A stretch of DNA of 64,000 nt from CAYQPF01 sp964419225. GTDB lineage: Bacteria > Cloacimonadota > Cloacimonadia > Cloacimonadales > CAYQPF01. The notes beneath the pieces were generated by a model. That model saw only the letters and a program-made list of their open reading frames with translations. It was not told where the DNA came from and did no database searches. Shown here one piece after another: positions 1-8,960 of this stretch; within the stretch, counting starts at the first letter, position 1; every line of letters begins with the position of its first letter. A program made the translations under genes and the position numbers. Location of the stretch: contig CAYQPF010000010.1 of the NCBI GenBank assembly GCA_964419225.1, forward strand, positions 5,943 through 69,942. The letters are read 5' to 3'.

Positions 1-1
1 A

Positions 2-172
2 GATGTTTTACGGATAACTTCACAGATACATAGCTTATGTCTTTTTGCAGATTGTTTGCTCAATTTGGCTGCAAACAAAAAACTTCATGAATATGAAGTA
101 GATTCTCATACAGGATTATCCTGCATGAGTTTATACGATTCTCTAATTAAAATCATGATAAATGGAGATTGA
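2..172 (+). CDS. 3' end of an unidentified gene (cut by window edge)
   Basis: An open frame runs without a stop from the window edge to TGA at 170-172, giving 56 residues of a C-terminus. It ends one base before the ATG of the next gene, the tight spacing expected of translationally coupled genes in one operon. This supports it as real coding sequence although its start is outside the window. The visible tail (ITSQIHSLCLFADC near its start, ending KIMINGD) shows no motif I recognise. No function is assigned. The alternative, a chance open frame of 57 codons in AT-rich DNA, is possible but less likely given the stop/start junction. Confidence 0.6.
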   Translation, partial: DVLRITSQIHSLCLFADCLLNLAANKKLHEYEVDSHTGLSCMSLYDSLIKIMINGD

Positions 173-173
173 T

Positions 174-884
174 ATGTTGATCGATTTCGACGGTTTCTTT
201 AATAATGTTTTTAGAACTAAATTTAGCAATGCTTACAGCAATATTCTTATTAAGGAACCAATAGAATTCCCAGATCTGTTTTCTATGGAACAGCTTGTAA
301 TCCATATAGGAAGACATGGGACTGTAAGTAAATATCAAAATTGTGCAGAAATGTTAATCTGGTTTCAACAAAAGGAATCTTACAGGAATATGGGGCTTTT
401 TATACTCTATTTTTTACTAAGAAAAGACCAATCTGAAATAACTATTAAAATAAAAAATAAACAAAGTGATTTAAAAAAGATCATTTTTACAAAGCCGGAT
501 AAATGCTTCACATATAACTATTTAATCTCATCTTTAGTAGAAAAATCTTTTCATTCATACAAATTCAAAAGAAGACCTATCCATAGAAAAGCATGGGATT
601 CTAACATTTCAATTGAGGATACGCCCTCATTTATTTTAAAAGATAATGCTAAACTTGCTTCTACAGAAAAAGACATAAAAAATGTTCTTTATATTACTGG
701 AAGCGAAAATGCTCTGATTCTTTTAGCTGATACATTTTTAAATGCTTCCTTAGCAGCAAATATCAAGTATAATTTTCATCATGAGTTTTATCTGGAGCCA
801 TTTCATGCATGGCAAGGGGCAGGCCGTTTTAGCTGCAGTATTCACTTTACCTTTCCAGGAAACAGTATGTGGGACTTTAGCTAG
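174..884 (+). CDS. hypothetical protein, 236 aa
   Basis: Unrecognised soluble protein. The ATG at 174 is preferred to the in-frame ATG at 162 because GGAG at 164-167 lies six bases upstream of it; the 162 start would contain its own ribosome site. There is no signal peptide or membrane segment. The C-terminal third looks like a compact alpha/beta fold, with a short hydrophobic helix (ENALILLADTFL) followed by an aromatic, glycine-rich end (FHAWQGAGRF, PGNSMW). It is coupled to the truncated upstream gene and converges on a radical SAM gene 25 bp away. Whether the three genes act together cannot be told from this sequence. Confidence 0.65.
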   Translation: MLIDFDGFFNNVFRTKFSNAYSNILIKEPIEFPDLFSMEQLVIHIGRHGTVSKYQNCAEMLIWFQQKESYRNMGLFILYFLLRKDQSEITIKIKNKQSDLKKIIFTKPDKCFTYNYLISSLVEKSFHSYKFKRRPIHRKAWDSNISIEDTPSFILKDNAKLASTEKDIKNVLYITGSENALILLADTFLNASLAANIKYNFHHEFYLEPFHAWQGAGRFSCSIHFTFPGNSMWDFS

Positions 885-908
885 ACTAAACTATAATAGC
901 CTGAGTAG

Positions 909-1976
909 TTACCCTTTTGGTTTGAATCGGTCTGTGATTTTTTTAAGTAGGGCAAACTTATTATGCGTATAGTAGAAAGAATTATAGGCACAATTGGAAT
1001 AACAATAAAGATTACAAAGTTGTGTTTTTTCATTTAGAAGATTTTTCAGTTGTTCAATTTTCTCAGAATTTAAATCACAGAAATGATAATCCAATGTATC
1101 CATTTTCTTTGTACAAGAGCGGATATAGCCATTGGGAGACACATTAATCCAACCGTATCTGGTCGGGTAGTTACAATTCCAGAATTTCTTATGGTTAATA
1201 AATTTGAAAATCCCTTTGAAATAATCATCAGGATCAATTATCGGGTAGCCTTCCGTCTTTTTGAGAAGAATGTAATCCACGATGTTCGTGAGCAGATCAA
1301 AGTCATCTTTGGTAAAATGAATATCTGCTCCTGTACTCTTTTCTTCGATATTGGGCACTACATATCCCAGAGAGATCTGGACATCATTGTCATGTGCATA
1401 TTCCAACAGAAGCTTGATTTCCTCAAAATTATTCTTATAAATAACAGCGTTAATTCTGAAATGCAGATTGTTTTCTTTTCGCTCACATTTCAAGGCAGCT
1501 AAAATTCCAGGTTGAAAGATACTGTTTTTGTGAGTGACAATATTTTCTTTAACACCATCAACCGAAATATTTAAATAATTAAGGCCAGCCAGAGCAAGCT
1601 TGTGAATGGATAAATCAGTCAGTAAAGTTCCATTAGTTGTAATATCTGTGGTAATGTTAGCTTTACTACATTCTGAAATAGCTTGATATAAATGGGGCCA
1701 AATCATAGGTTCTCCACCTAAAAAGGTTATAAAACCACAATGTAACTCCACAGCTTTAGCTAAAATTTTCTCAAACTCGCCCATAGTCATAACATAAGAA
1801 TTGTCTTTTCTTTGCCAGCAATAGCTACAGTTTAAATTACATGCATCTGTAGGAATTATCCGGACAAATGGAGCAGTGAATTGAAAAGAACTGTAAAAGC
1901 AAGCCTGACAAAAAGTGTAAAATTTGTTTTCTCCTAAAGCTTGTCTGCTCAGAGCTTTGAATCTTGATAAATTCAT
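909..1976 (-). CDS. radical SAM protein with SPASM-like C-terminus
   Basis: Radical S-adenosylmethionine enzyme of 355 residues. The [4Fe-4S] motif CxxxCxxC is C46, C50, C53 in DACNLNCSYCW, followed by the GGEP motif at residues 87-90 that contacts SAM. The C-terminal 90 residues hold further cysteines (SPNGYIRSC, then CNLYCYSNC), as in SPASM/twitch domains that bind auxiliary iron-sulfur clusters. Such enzymes often modify peptides or mature enzymes, but the substrate is not evident here and no peptide precursor gene was found beside it. A GAGG ribosome site lies seven bases before ATG 1976. It is convergent with the unknown gene at 174-884. Confidence 0.85.
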   Translation of the reverse strand: MNLSRFKALSRQALGENKFYTFCQACFYSSFQFTAPFVRIIPTDACNLNCSYCWQRKDNSYVMTMGEFEKILAKAVELHCGFITFLGGEPMIWPHLYQAISECSKANITTDITTNGTLLTDLSIHKLALAGLNYLNISVDGVKENIVTHKNSIFQPGILAALKCERKENNLHFRINAVIYKNNFEEIKLLLEYAHDNDVQISLGYVVPNIEEKSTGADIHFTKDDFDLLTNIVDYILLKKTEGYPIIDPDDYFKGIFKFINHKKFWNCNYPTRYGWINVSPNGYIRSCTKKMDTLDYHFCDLNSEKIEQLKNLLNEKTQLCNLYCYSNCAYNSFYYTHNKFALLKKITDRFKPKG

Positions 1977-2014
1977 ATATACCTCACAAATTTGAAATAA
2001 TATTTAAGAAAATT

Positions 2015-2150
2015 AGCATCGATATTCAGGATAGACAGGATTTACAGGAAAATCCAATTTCTAATTCTAATTCCTATATCCTGCTCATCCTGTTTATCCA
2101 TGCAAATACTCTCTTTTTTCTTTAGCATCGATGTTCAGGATAGACAGGAT
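2015..2150. repeat. palindromic 9-bp-unit repeat cluster, left of the GxxExxY gene
   Basis: AGCATCGATATTCAGGATAG starts at 2015 and continues in 9-bp steps (CAGGATAGA, CAGGATTTA, CAGGA). The inverted form (ATCCTGCTCATCCTGTTTAT, then CCATGCA) lies at 2077-2104, so 2015-2104 is an imperfect 90-bp palindrome. A further forward copy begins AGCATCGATGTTCAGG at 2124. The same family lies on the other side of the GxxExxY gene and at 19527-19550. Confidence 0.85.
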
Positions 2151-2169
2151 AAAATTCAATTTAGATTTC

Positions 2170-2544
2170 CTAAAGATCTTTGCTTCGTGTAAGTCGCTTA
2201 TATTCCAGTTTTGGATTGCCAAAGTTTAAAATTAGTCCTACTTCTATACCAGTTGCTGTAAGATAATTTATTACCTGAGCACTATGCTCCGGAGTTAAAG
2301 CTCTTATTGCCTTCAATTCAACAATGACCTTTTCTTCTACAAGTAAATCACAGAAAAATTCTCCAACCGGATTGTTTCGAAAAAAAACCTTAATAGGATA
2401 CTGATTAAAGACAGACAGACCTTTTTCTTTTAACAAAATTATCATTGATTTCTCATAAACAGATTCCAGAAAACCACTACCCAATTCGTTAATGACGTCA
2501 AACGCACAGTTAATAACAGTCTTAGTTATTTCTTCATGTTTCAT
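2170..2544 (-). CDS. GxxExxY protein (PD-(D/E)XK_3 nuclease fold)
   Basis: 124-residue member of the GxxExxY family (PF13366-like). The naming motif is G24-F-L-E27-S-V-Y30. A PD-(D/E)XK-type core is visible as D66 (EFFCDLL) and E76-L-K78 (VELKA), with the family's late LxxNFG signature near residue 107. The fold suggests metal-dependent nucleic acid cleavage; the biological role of the family is not established. An AGGAGG site precedes ATG 2544. The gene is a solo insert between two clusters of the same palindromic repeat (2015-2150 and 2573-2695), which suggests gene and repeats form a unit. Length is normal for the family. Confidence 0.85.
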   Translation of the reverse strand: MKHEEITKTVINCAFDVINELGSGFLESVYEKSMIILLKEKGLSVFNQYPIKVFFRNNPVGEFFCDLLVEEKVIVELKAIRALTPEHSAQVINYLTATGIEVGLILNFGNPKLEYKRLTRSKDL

Positions 2545-2572
2545 GAAATATCCTCCTCTTCATATAATTAAC

Positions 2573-2695
2573 TTCAATGTTCAGGACAGACAGGATTTGA
2601 GAGACCTTGATCCTACTTCCGACACTCAGATTACAATTGTAAGTGTTAGAATTTATGCATCTTCCCCTATCCTGAATATCCTGTTTATCGATGCA
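2573..2695. repeat. palindromic 9-bp-unit repeat cluster, right of the GxxExxY gene
   Basis: Forward half AATGTTCAGGACAGACAGG lies near 2576 and inverted half TATCCTGAATATCCTGTTTA (continuing to CGATGCA) at 2668-2695. This is the same palindrome family as 2015-2150. The inverted half ends about ten bases before the stop codon of the neighbouring nuclease gene. Confidence 0.85.
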
Positions 2696-2703
2696 AAATT
2701 TCT

Positions 2704-3516
2704 CTAAAAGCGTTCCTTGGCTTTGGGAGATTTTCCGGCTCGTTTGGTTTTCTGAGCTTTTTCCTGTTGGAAGCTCCAGAGTTGAAAATTAGCTTTAGCT
2801 TCGAGAGTTTTTTCGAGGTTGTCGGGGAGTTGAGGGAAGAAATCGAGTCCTGTGACGCTTTCGACATAGTCAATAGAGACCGCGTACTTGGGCAGGGGAT
2901 TGGTTGTAGCCTGGTTAGGGATAAGGAATCCTATGGCTTTTTTAACAGGATCCCTGTTATCAAGGATTACTTTAAAGAAATACGGAGGGACGGCAACTTT
3001 ATTCTTTTTCCCGATAGAGGGGAATTTCTTGGTCATCCAGACAGGTCCAGTGACAATGTACAATTCGTTATCAGCTTTAGCCCAATAGCGGACAGTTCTT
3101 TCCAGATCTTCCCAGATCCCGGCATTGAATTCGTGTAATTGAGGGCTCATATTGCTCATGAAGAAGGATTCAGACATAGCCATTTCCGACCAGGCCATAT
3201 CCGCAGCAGGAGCTAAATGCCCACGGTCATACCCTGATTTGACATAATCTGCAGTCTCAGCTGATTTTGTTTTAACCAGAGGATCAGGCCTGAAAGTACC
3301 TTTTCTCTTTCGTTTAATGGATACTTCTTTTTTGGTGAGCTTGTAAGCAACCCAGTCAGCCTGTTCATACTGTTCATTGTATTGGAGAGTATAGGCTTGA
3401 TGTTTGATAATTTGGGCACCTTTTTTAACGACAGGAACAGCAAATTCAGAGTTTTCAGCAAATAGTATAAAAGTGGTACAGAGAATAAAAGCAAAGAGAA
3501 ATAGTCGCTTATTCAT
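2704..3516 (-). CDS. secreted DNA/RNA non-specific endonuclease (NUC1 family)
   Basis: 270-residue nuclease of the Serratia nuclease/NUC1 (beta-beta-alpha metal) family. Residues 1-20 form a signal peptide (hydrophobic LFLFAFILCTTFILFA), so it acts outside the cytoplasm. The catalytic motif DRGH is at 97-100 (H100 the general base), followed by LAPAADM. The metal-site region FNAGIWEDLE has N131 and E136 in the family's conserved places. A basic tail (KRAGKSPKAKERF) closes the protein. It lies 19 bp downstream of ligA on the same strand and is probably the last gene of the rpmE-side operon; a nutritional or DNA-scavenging role is inference. Confidence 0.9.
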   Translation of the reverse strand: MNKRLFLFAFILCTTFILFAENSEFAVPVVKKGAQIIKHQAYTLQYNEQYEQADWVAYKLTKKEVSIKRKRKGTFRPDPLVKTKSAETADYVKSGYDRGHLAPAADMAWSEMAMSESFFMSNMSPQLHEFNAGIWEDLERTVRYWAKADNELYIVTGPVWMTKKFPSIGKKNKVAVPPYFFKVILDNRDPVKKAIGFLIPNQATTNPLPKYAVSIDYVESVTGLDFFPQLPDNLEKTLEAKANFQLWSFQQEKAQKTKRAGKSPKAKERF

Positions 3517-3535
3517 TTACAATCTCCTGAGGAGT

Positions 3536-5527
3536 TTATTTAAGCAATGATAAAACTTCCTCTTCAGAAATAATTTTAATAGTAGGGATGGCCTGAGCTT
3601 TAGTCAGTTTGGAACCGGGGCTTTCACCCAGGACGAGGTAGTTCAGGTTTTTACTGACAGAAGAGATTATCCGTCCGCCGTTCTTTTCGATGAGTTCCTG
3701 CATTTCCTGGCGTGAATAATTAGGCAGAGTGCCGGTAATGAGGAAGGTTGCACCATTCAGAATATTTTGATAGCCTGTAAGATCGAGGGAGAACTTCAGA
3801 CCAGCCTGTTTCAGGTCTTCAATCATTTTAAGATTTTCGGGTTGTTTGAAGAAATCCAGCACGGAGTAAGCAATAATATCACCGATTTCTTCGGCTTTGA
3901 TCAGATCTTCATACTGTGCCTGAGCCAGAGCGTCTATGGTTTTAAAGTGATTAGCCAGAACTTTGGAAGTTTTGGCACCGATAAAGCGGATTCCCAAAGC
4001 AAACAGCACTTTTTCGAAAGGTTGTTCTTTGGATTTTTCTATTGCAGCTTTAAGGTTTTCGACAGATTTTTCAGCCTGTCTCTCGAGCTTCAGAACAAGA
4101 GAATAATCAATATTATAGATGTCCACCAGCGAATGGATGATTCCGGCATCGAGGAATTGTTTGATGACAGCTTCACCAAGTCCTTCAATATTCAAGGCAT
4201 CACGGGAGGCGAAATGCTCCAGACGTTTTTGAATCTGGGCAGGACAGTTGATATTACTGCAATAGTGGACGACACCTTCTTTATCTTTAGTGAGTTCAGA
4301 ACTACACTCCGGACAGGTGGAAGGAAAAACCACTTCAGGAGCTTCAGGTTTTCTGAGGGAAGCATCGGCAGAAAGAATCTTGGGAATGATCTCACCTGAT
4401 TTGATAATTTTAACTGTATCTCCCAGATGCAGGTCCAGCCTTTTGATCTCATCTGCATTATGCAAAGTAGCACGGGAGACTGTGGAGCCTGACACAAAGA
4501 CAGGTTTAAGGACAGCAACGGGAGTTATAGCTCCGGTACGACCCACCTGGTAGATGACATCCAACAGTTCTGTACTCTTTTCTTCAGCTTTGAATTTATA
4601 GGCAATTGCCCATTTAGGACTTTTTCCGGTATAACCCAATTCTCTTTGTAGAGCGAAACTATTGATCTTGATGACAATGCCGTCAATTTCATAAGCCAGA
4701 GAATCTCGTTGGGTATCCCATTCGAGGCAGTATTTTTCAATTTCAGCAAAAGAAGAAACAAATATTGTATGTGGATTGGTTTTGAAACCATTTTGTTTAA
4801 GAAAAAAGAGGAGCTTTTCCTGGGAGTTGATCAGCGGATCATCAAACAGACCGACAGAATAGATCACAGAGTCGAGTTTACGGCTTCTGACGATCTCCTG
4901 GTCTTTGACTTTGATAGTTCCGGCTGCTGCATTACGGGGATTAACAAACAGTTTTTCCCCGAGTTGCTCTCTTTCAGCATTGATTCTCAGGAATTCCTGA
5001 ACAGGCAGATATATTTCTCCGCGTACCTCAATTTTTTTAAGATAAGGAATGCTTTGGGGGATTGAGATGATCGTTTTCACATTAGCAGTCACATCTTCAC
5101 CTTCGACACCATCACCACGGGTAGTTGCATAAACAAGTTTCCCTTTATCATAATAGAGATTGATACTGAACCCGTCAATTTTATGTTCGAGTGCAACTGT
5201 GGGATAAGTTATTTCCAGATCTGAGGCAATCCCTTTCAGAAAGCTGTCTGCTTCGGCAAGAGAATAGGCATTGTCGAGACTGTACATTCTGACTTTATGG
5301 GGAATTGTCTTGTTTTCTTTGGTAAGATCAGAAGAAACTTTTTCGGTAGGTGTTTCAGAGATTTTATATTCAGGGTATCTTTCTTCAAGGTCTTTGAGGC
5401 GATGCACCAGCATATCATATTCGAAATCAGATATTTCGGGTTCTGCATTTAAATAGTAGAGACGATTGTTTTTTTCGATATCGATTCTTAAACTTAAAAT
5501 TTCTTTGAGAATAGAATCATTGGCCAT
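3536..5527 (-). CDS. ligA: NAD+-dependent DNA ligase LigA
   Basis: Joins nicks in duplex DNA during replication and repair using NAD+. Length 663 is normal. In order: the Ia domain; the adenylation domain with catalytic K116 in KIDG (116-119) and RGDGVEGEDVT; an OB fold; a four-cysteine zinc finger (CPECSSEL ... YCSNINCPAQ, near residues 405-430); helix-hairpin-helix repeats (NIEGLGEAVI; FALGIRFIGAKTS); and a C-terminal BRCT domain (GATFLITGTLPNYSRQEM). The start overlaps the 3' end of the CBS/CorC gene by 11 bp, showing co-translation. All key residues seen are intact. Confidence 0.97.
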   Translation of the reverse strand: MANDSILKEILSLRIDIEKNNRLYYLNAEPEISDFEYDMLVHRLKDLEERYPEYKISETPTEKVSSDLTKENKTIPHKVRMYSLDNAYSLAEADSFLKGIASDLEITYPTVALEHKIDGFSINLYYDKGKLVYATTRGDGVEGEDVTANVKTIISIPQSIPYLKKIEVRGEIYLPVQEFLRINAEREQLGEKLFVNPRNAAAGTIKVKDQEIVRSRKLDSVIYSVGLFDDPLINSQEKLLFFLKQNGFKTNPHTIFVSSFAEIEKYCLEWDTQRDSLAYEIDGIVIKINSFALQRELGYTGKSPKWAIAYKFKAEEKSTELLDVIYQVGRTGAITPVAVLKPVFVSGSTVSRATLHNADEIKRLDLHLGDTVKIIKSGEIIPKILSADASLRKPEAPEVVFPSTCPECSSELTKDKEGVVHYCSNINCPAQIQKRLEHFASRDALNIEGLGEAVIKQFLDAGIIHSLVDIYNIDYSLVLKLERQAEKSVENLKAAIEKSKEQPFEKVLFALGIRFIGAKTSKVLANHFKTIDALAQAQYEDLIKAEEIGDIIAYSVLDFFKQPENLKMIEDLKQAGLKFSLDLTGYQNILNGATFLITGTLPNYSRQEMQELIEKNGGRIISSVSKNLNYLVLGESPGSKLTKAQAIPTIKIISEEEVLSLLK

Positions 5528-6782
5528 TGGTCTGCTTCACCGAAGGTGTTTTGGTTAATCTGACTTTGATGATCTTGCGGTTAGTCACCTGGAGGACTTC
5601 AATCTTGCAGTGTTCCAAGTTGATAACCTGACCCTGGGTTGGAATTTTAGCGATATTATTAATGATCAAACCACCTAAAGTTTCGTAATCACCTTCGGGT
5701 AAATTCAAATCATATTCATCATTAAGATAATCGACATCAACAAATCCTTTTATCAGCATGACATTATCATTGATGATCTCAACCTCGCCTTCTTCTTCTT
5801 CAGTATCGTATTCATCATCGATTTCACCGACGAGTTCTTCCAGGATATCTTCGATAGTGACGAGTCCGGCAGTACCGCCAAAGGAATCAACAACGACAGC
5901 CATACTTTTCTTTTTCGTCTGCATATCTTTGAGCAAAGCATCGACATCCATGGTTTCATGAACAAACAGTGCTTCTCTTTTGAGGACATCAGCTTTGAGC
6001 TGAGGTTGATCTATTTTACGGATAAGATCATAAATGATCAGGATCCCGGTGACTTCATCCAGGGTTTTATGATAAACAGGATAGCGGGTATAACCTTCCT
6101 TTTTGGCTAAAGCTATTATCTCTGAAATGCACATATCATCAGGAATTGCCACGATATCCATACGGGGAATCATCACATTCTTGGCTTTGAGTTCATTGAA
6201 CTCCAGAGCATCTTCCAGCATTTCTTTCTGGGGTAATTGTAAGTGACTGTCTTCCTGTGTTTCAGAAAGTAAAAAGGCCAAATCGTCTTTGGTGAATAAT
6301 TGAAAAGTATTATTCTCACTGACTTTGAACATCTTTTCCAGAACATTATTGATCTTGGAAACAAGCTTTACGAAAGGTCTGAGGAAGAAATAACACAAAT
6401 TCAGAACAGGAAAGAAGAAGGGAACCAGAGTTTCGGCATAGTCACGGAAGATTGATTTGGGAATCACTTCACAGAAGATCAAAATGACAGCAGCCATGAT
6501 GAAAGTCCCTAACTGGTTATCGGGATAGTATTTTTCGATTACAAAGACTGTAACCAAGGAGGATACTATAACTATAGAGACATTCTGACCCAGCAGAGCG
6601 GTTCCGAAGATCCTTTCCGGGGTACTGATGAATTTAAGAAGCTGTTTCTTATTTTTATCAGTTTTAGCAGCTTGTTCCAGCTTATATCTGTCCAAAGAAA
6701 TCAAACCTGTTTCAATTCCGTTGAAGAAACAGGTCAGTAAGAAGAAAACTGCTATTAGCACTAATGCTATTAATTCCATCAC
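5517..6782 (-). CDS. hemolysin/CorC-family membrane protein (DUF21-CBS-CorC_HlyC)
   Basis: 421-residue inner-membrane protein of the CNNM/CorC/HlyC class. The N-terminal DUF21 domain (about 1-185) has several hydrophobic segments (LIALVLIAVFFLLTCFF; VSIVIVSSLVTVFV). A linker with VMIPRMDIVAIP leads into two CBS domains (about 205-320), which bind adenine nucleotides. The second CBS ends in the signature GGTAGLVTIEDILEELVGEI. An acidic linker follows, then the CorC_HlyC domain (about 335-415). Relatives act in magnesium or cobalt transport; the hemolysin name is historical. It starts three bases after prfA's stop with no clear Shine-Dalgarno, so translation is probably coupled, and it overlaps ligA by 11 bp. 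Confidence 0.9.
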   Translation of the reverse strand: MMELIALVLIAVFFLLTCFFNGIETGLISLDRYKLEQAAKTDKNKKQLLKFISTPERIFGTALLGQNVSIVIVSSLVTVFVIEKYYPDNQLGTFIMAAVILIFCEVIPKSIFRDYAETLVPFFFPVLNLCYFFLRPFVKLVSKINNVLEKMFKVSENNTFQLFTKDDLAFLLSETQEDSHLQLPQKEMLEDALEFNELKAKNVMIPRMDIVAIPDDMCISEIIALAKKEGYTRYPVYHKTLDEVTGILIIYDLIRKIDQPQLKADVLKREALFVHETMDVDALLKDMQTKKKSMAVVVDSFGGTAGLVTIEDILEELVGEIDDEYDTEEEEGEVEIINDNVMLIKGFVDVDYLNDEYDLNLPEGDYETLGGLIINNIAKIPTQGQVINLEHCKIEVLQVTNRKIIKVRLTKTPSVKQTNGQ

Positions 6783-6785
6783 TTT

Positions 6786-7856
6786 TTAACCATTGTTTAA
6801 TTTTTCATTTTTATATGAAATTTTAAGTTGGTCGATAAACTCATCCAACTCACCCACAAGAATGCCATTGAGGCGGTATGATGTCAAGTTAATTCTATGA
6901 TCAGTCACTCTGGACTGAGGAAAATTATAAGTACGGATCTTTGCGGAGCGGTCACCGGTGCCGACTTGGAGCTTACGGGCACTGGAGATTTCGGCTTCCT
7001 GTTTGGAGATTTCCATATCGAGTAAGCGGGCTCTCAGGTGCTTCATAGCTTTGGCTTTGTTCTTGATCTGGGATTTTTCATCCTGACAGGTCACAACCAC
7101 ACCGGAGGGAATGTGGGTAATACGTACAGCAGAATCTGTGGTATTAACGCTTTGTCCGCCGTTACCGGAGGAACGGTAAACATCGACTCTCAAATCATTA
7201 TCACTGATCTCGATATCAACTTCATCAGCTTCCGGCAAAACTGCTACAGAGATAGCTGAGGTGTGAATCCGACCGCTGGCTTCTGTATTGGGAACTCTCT
7301 GTACACGATGTACACCGCTTTCGAATCTCATGTGTCCAAAAACAGCATCTCCATGCAGAGAGAATATGATTTCTTTAAGACCACCTATTCCTGTAGGGCT
7401 GGAGGAAATCTCGCTCAATTTCCAGTTCTTCCTTTGGGCATAATAGGTGTACATTCTGTAGAGATCAGCCACAAAAAGGGCAGCTTCATCACCGCCAGTT
7501 CCGGCTCTGATTTCCACGATAGCATCTTTATCATCATTTGGATCATTTGGTAATAACAGTGCTTTCAGATCTTCAGTCTTTTTCTCGATCTGCCCTTTGA
7601 GGATTTCAGCTTCTTCCTGAGTCATTTCCAGCATTTCTTTATCTGATTCGAAGGCCATCATTTCTTCGCATTCAGCGAGAAGTTTTTCCAGTTTTTCCAA
7701 TTCAGCATAGCATCTCATGATTCCGGCTACTTCGTTGAATCTTTTAGAGATCTTGCGGAATTCTTTTTTATCACTCATCAAAGAAGAGTCCACGACTTTG
7801 GCACTTAAAATGTCATATTCGCCTTGTAATTCTTTAATTCTTTCTACAGGGATCAT
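6786..7856 (-). CDS. prfA: peptide chain release factor 1
   Basis: Class I release factor that ends translation at UAA and UAG. Length 356 is standard. The stop-codon-reading tripeptide of the RF1 type (PxT) is P189-N-T191 in RVPNTEASGR, which separates it from RF2 (SPF). The GGQ motif that triggers peptidyl-tRNA hydrolysis is at 233-235 (SSGNGGQSVNTT). ATG 7856 overlaps the stop of the DUF1385 gene (ATGA), so the two are translationally coupled. The usual partner prmC is not next to it; a CBS/CorC gene takes that place. Confidence 0.97.
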   Translation of the reverse strand: MIPVERIKELQGEYDILSAKVVDSSLMSDKKEFRKISKRFNEVAGIMRCYAELEKLEKLLAECEEMMAFESDKEMLEMTQEEAEILKGQIEKKTEDLKALLLPNDPNDDKDAIVEIRAGTGGDEAALFVADLYRMYTYYAQRKNWKLSEISSSPTGIGGLKEIIFSLHGDAVFGHMRFESGVHRVQRVPNTEASGRIHTSAISVAVLPEADEVDIEISDNDLRVDVYRSSGNGGQSVNTTDSAVRITHIPSGVVVTCQDEKSQIKNKAKAMKHLRARLLDMEISKQEAEISSARKLQVGTGDRSAKIRTYNFPQSRVTDHRINLTSYRLNGILVGELDEFIDQLKISYKNEKLNNG

Positions 7857-8842
7857 ACTATTTCCTTTGCATTAATAAAGTTAATATTTGTGTGTTCGGA
7901 CATATCCATTTCCAAAGCACTTTTCATTGCCACGAGAGCAACTTCAACCATTTCATCATCAGGCTGACCAGTTGTTATTTTTTGTAAAGCCATTCCGGGA
8001 GTGGTCATTAACTTCACAAACGGATGATCTATTTTTTTACCTGATAATCTGAGGACTTCATAAGAAATACCTGAGATCAGAGGTAATAAAAGAAAATGAT
8101 AGCCGAGTCTCACCAGTAACTGAGGTACTCCGAAGTATTTGGAGACAAGAGTATCGACAATAGAGAAGATCAGTATAGAGATCAAAAGCACAAAGAACAT
8201 AAAACTGGTGCCACAACGCGGATGCAGAGTGGAAAAAGTCTGGATGTTGGAAAGAGAAAGGGTTGCTTCTTTTTCGTAGGCAAAGACGCATTTATGTTCT
8301 GCACCATGATAGCGGAACAGTCTTTTGACATCGTTCAGCAGACTGATAATCCAGATATAGAGAATGAAGAAGACTATTCTGATTGAGCCGGCAAAGAGAT
8401 TGAAATACATATTCTGTTTACTCAGATTCATTAGTTCAGCAAGTTTATAAGGTGCATAGGCAAAGAGCAGGAAAGCCATACCAAAGGCAAAGACGAAACT
8501 GAAGATTTCTTCCAGTTTGGCTCTGTTCTTGCCTTTTTCTTTTACTTTTTTTCCAGTGTCTTTTTCTTCCTGTTCCTTCCAGTCGATCTCGGCTCTTTGA
8601 GCTGAGAAGTTCAGAGATTTGAAACCGATGATCATCATTTCGATCAGGGATGCAAAACCGCGGACAATGGGTAATCCCAGGAATTTATTGCTTTTAGTCA
8701 CACTGATGAATTTTTCTTTGCTGATCTCGATAGTCTTATCAGCACGGCGTATTGCGGTTGCTATGTATTCTGGACCACGCATCATAACGCCTTCTATGAC
8801 TGCCTGACCGCCTACTGCTATTTGTTTTTTTTCTTCTTTCAT
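7853..8842 (-). CDS. DUF1385 membrane protein
   Basis: 329-residue polytopic membrane protein of family DUF1385 (PF07136). Conserved blocks are GGQAVIEGVMMRGP (11-24), YHGAEHK (178-184) and HPRCGTSF (207-214); the His and Cys residues could bind a metal. Hydrophobic helices lie near 112-130, 150-170, 214-232 and 240-260. A charged stretch rich in Lys and Glu (88-110) precedes the first. In many bacteria this gene sits between rpmE and prfA, as here, but its function is not known. It overlaps prfA by four bases. Confidence 0.9.
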   Translation of the reverse strand: MKEEKKQIAVGGQAVIEGVMMRGPEYIATAIRRADKTIEISKEKFISVTKSNKFLGLPIVRGFASLIEMMIIGFKSLNFSAQRAEIDWKEQEEKDTGKKVKEKGKNRAKLEEIFSFVFAFGMAFLLFAYAPYKLAELMNLSKQNMYFNLFAGSIRIVFFILYIWIISLLNDVKRLFRYHGAEHKCVFAYEKEATLSLSNIQTFSTLHPRCGTSFMFFVLLISILIFSIVDTLVSKYFGVPQLLVRLGYHFLLLPLISGISYEVLRLSGKKIDHPFVKLMTTPGMALQKITTGQPDDEMVEVALVAMKSALEMDMSEHTNINFINAKEIV

Positions 8843-8902
8843 AAAACCTCATGGGTATTTTTGATTAATCCAGCTTATGCAATATCTGCACAGAGTTTGG
8901 GT

Positions 8903-8939
8903 TGACGTGGGAGTCAACTCCTACATGCATTGTACACTG
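8903..8939. repeat. small palindrome
   Basis: GTTGAC and GTCAAC flank a GTGGGA loop at about 8912-8929, inside the spacer between rpmE and DUF1385. It is one of several unrelated short palindromes in this window's spacers. No T-run follows on either strand, so it does not look like a terminator. Confidence 0.5.
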
Positions 8940-8960
8940 CATAATTAGGGTGAAAATGAA

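Noticed and set aside
781..972. Overlapping reading frame at the 3' end of the 174-884 gene, suggesting a frameshift
   Set aside because: The main frame has a coherent end and a normal stop. The other frame begins inside it and runs into the convergent gene, with no family resemblance.
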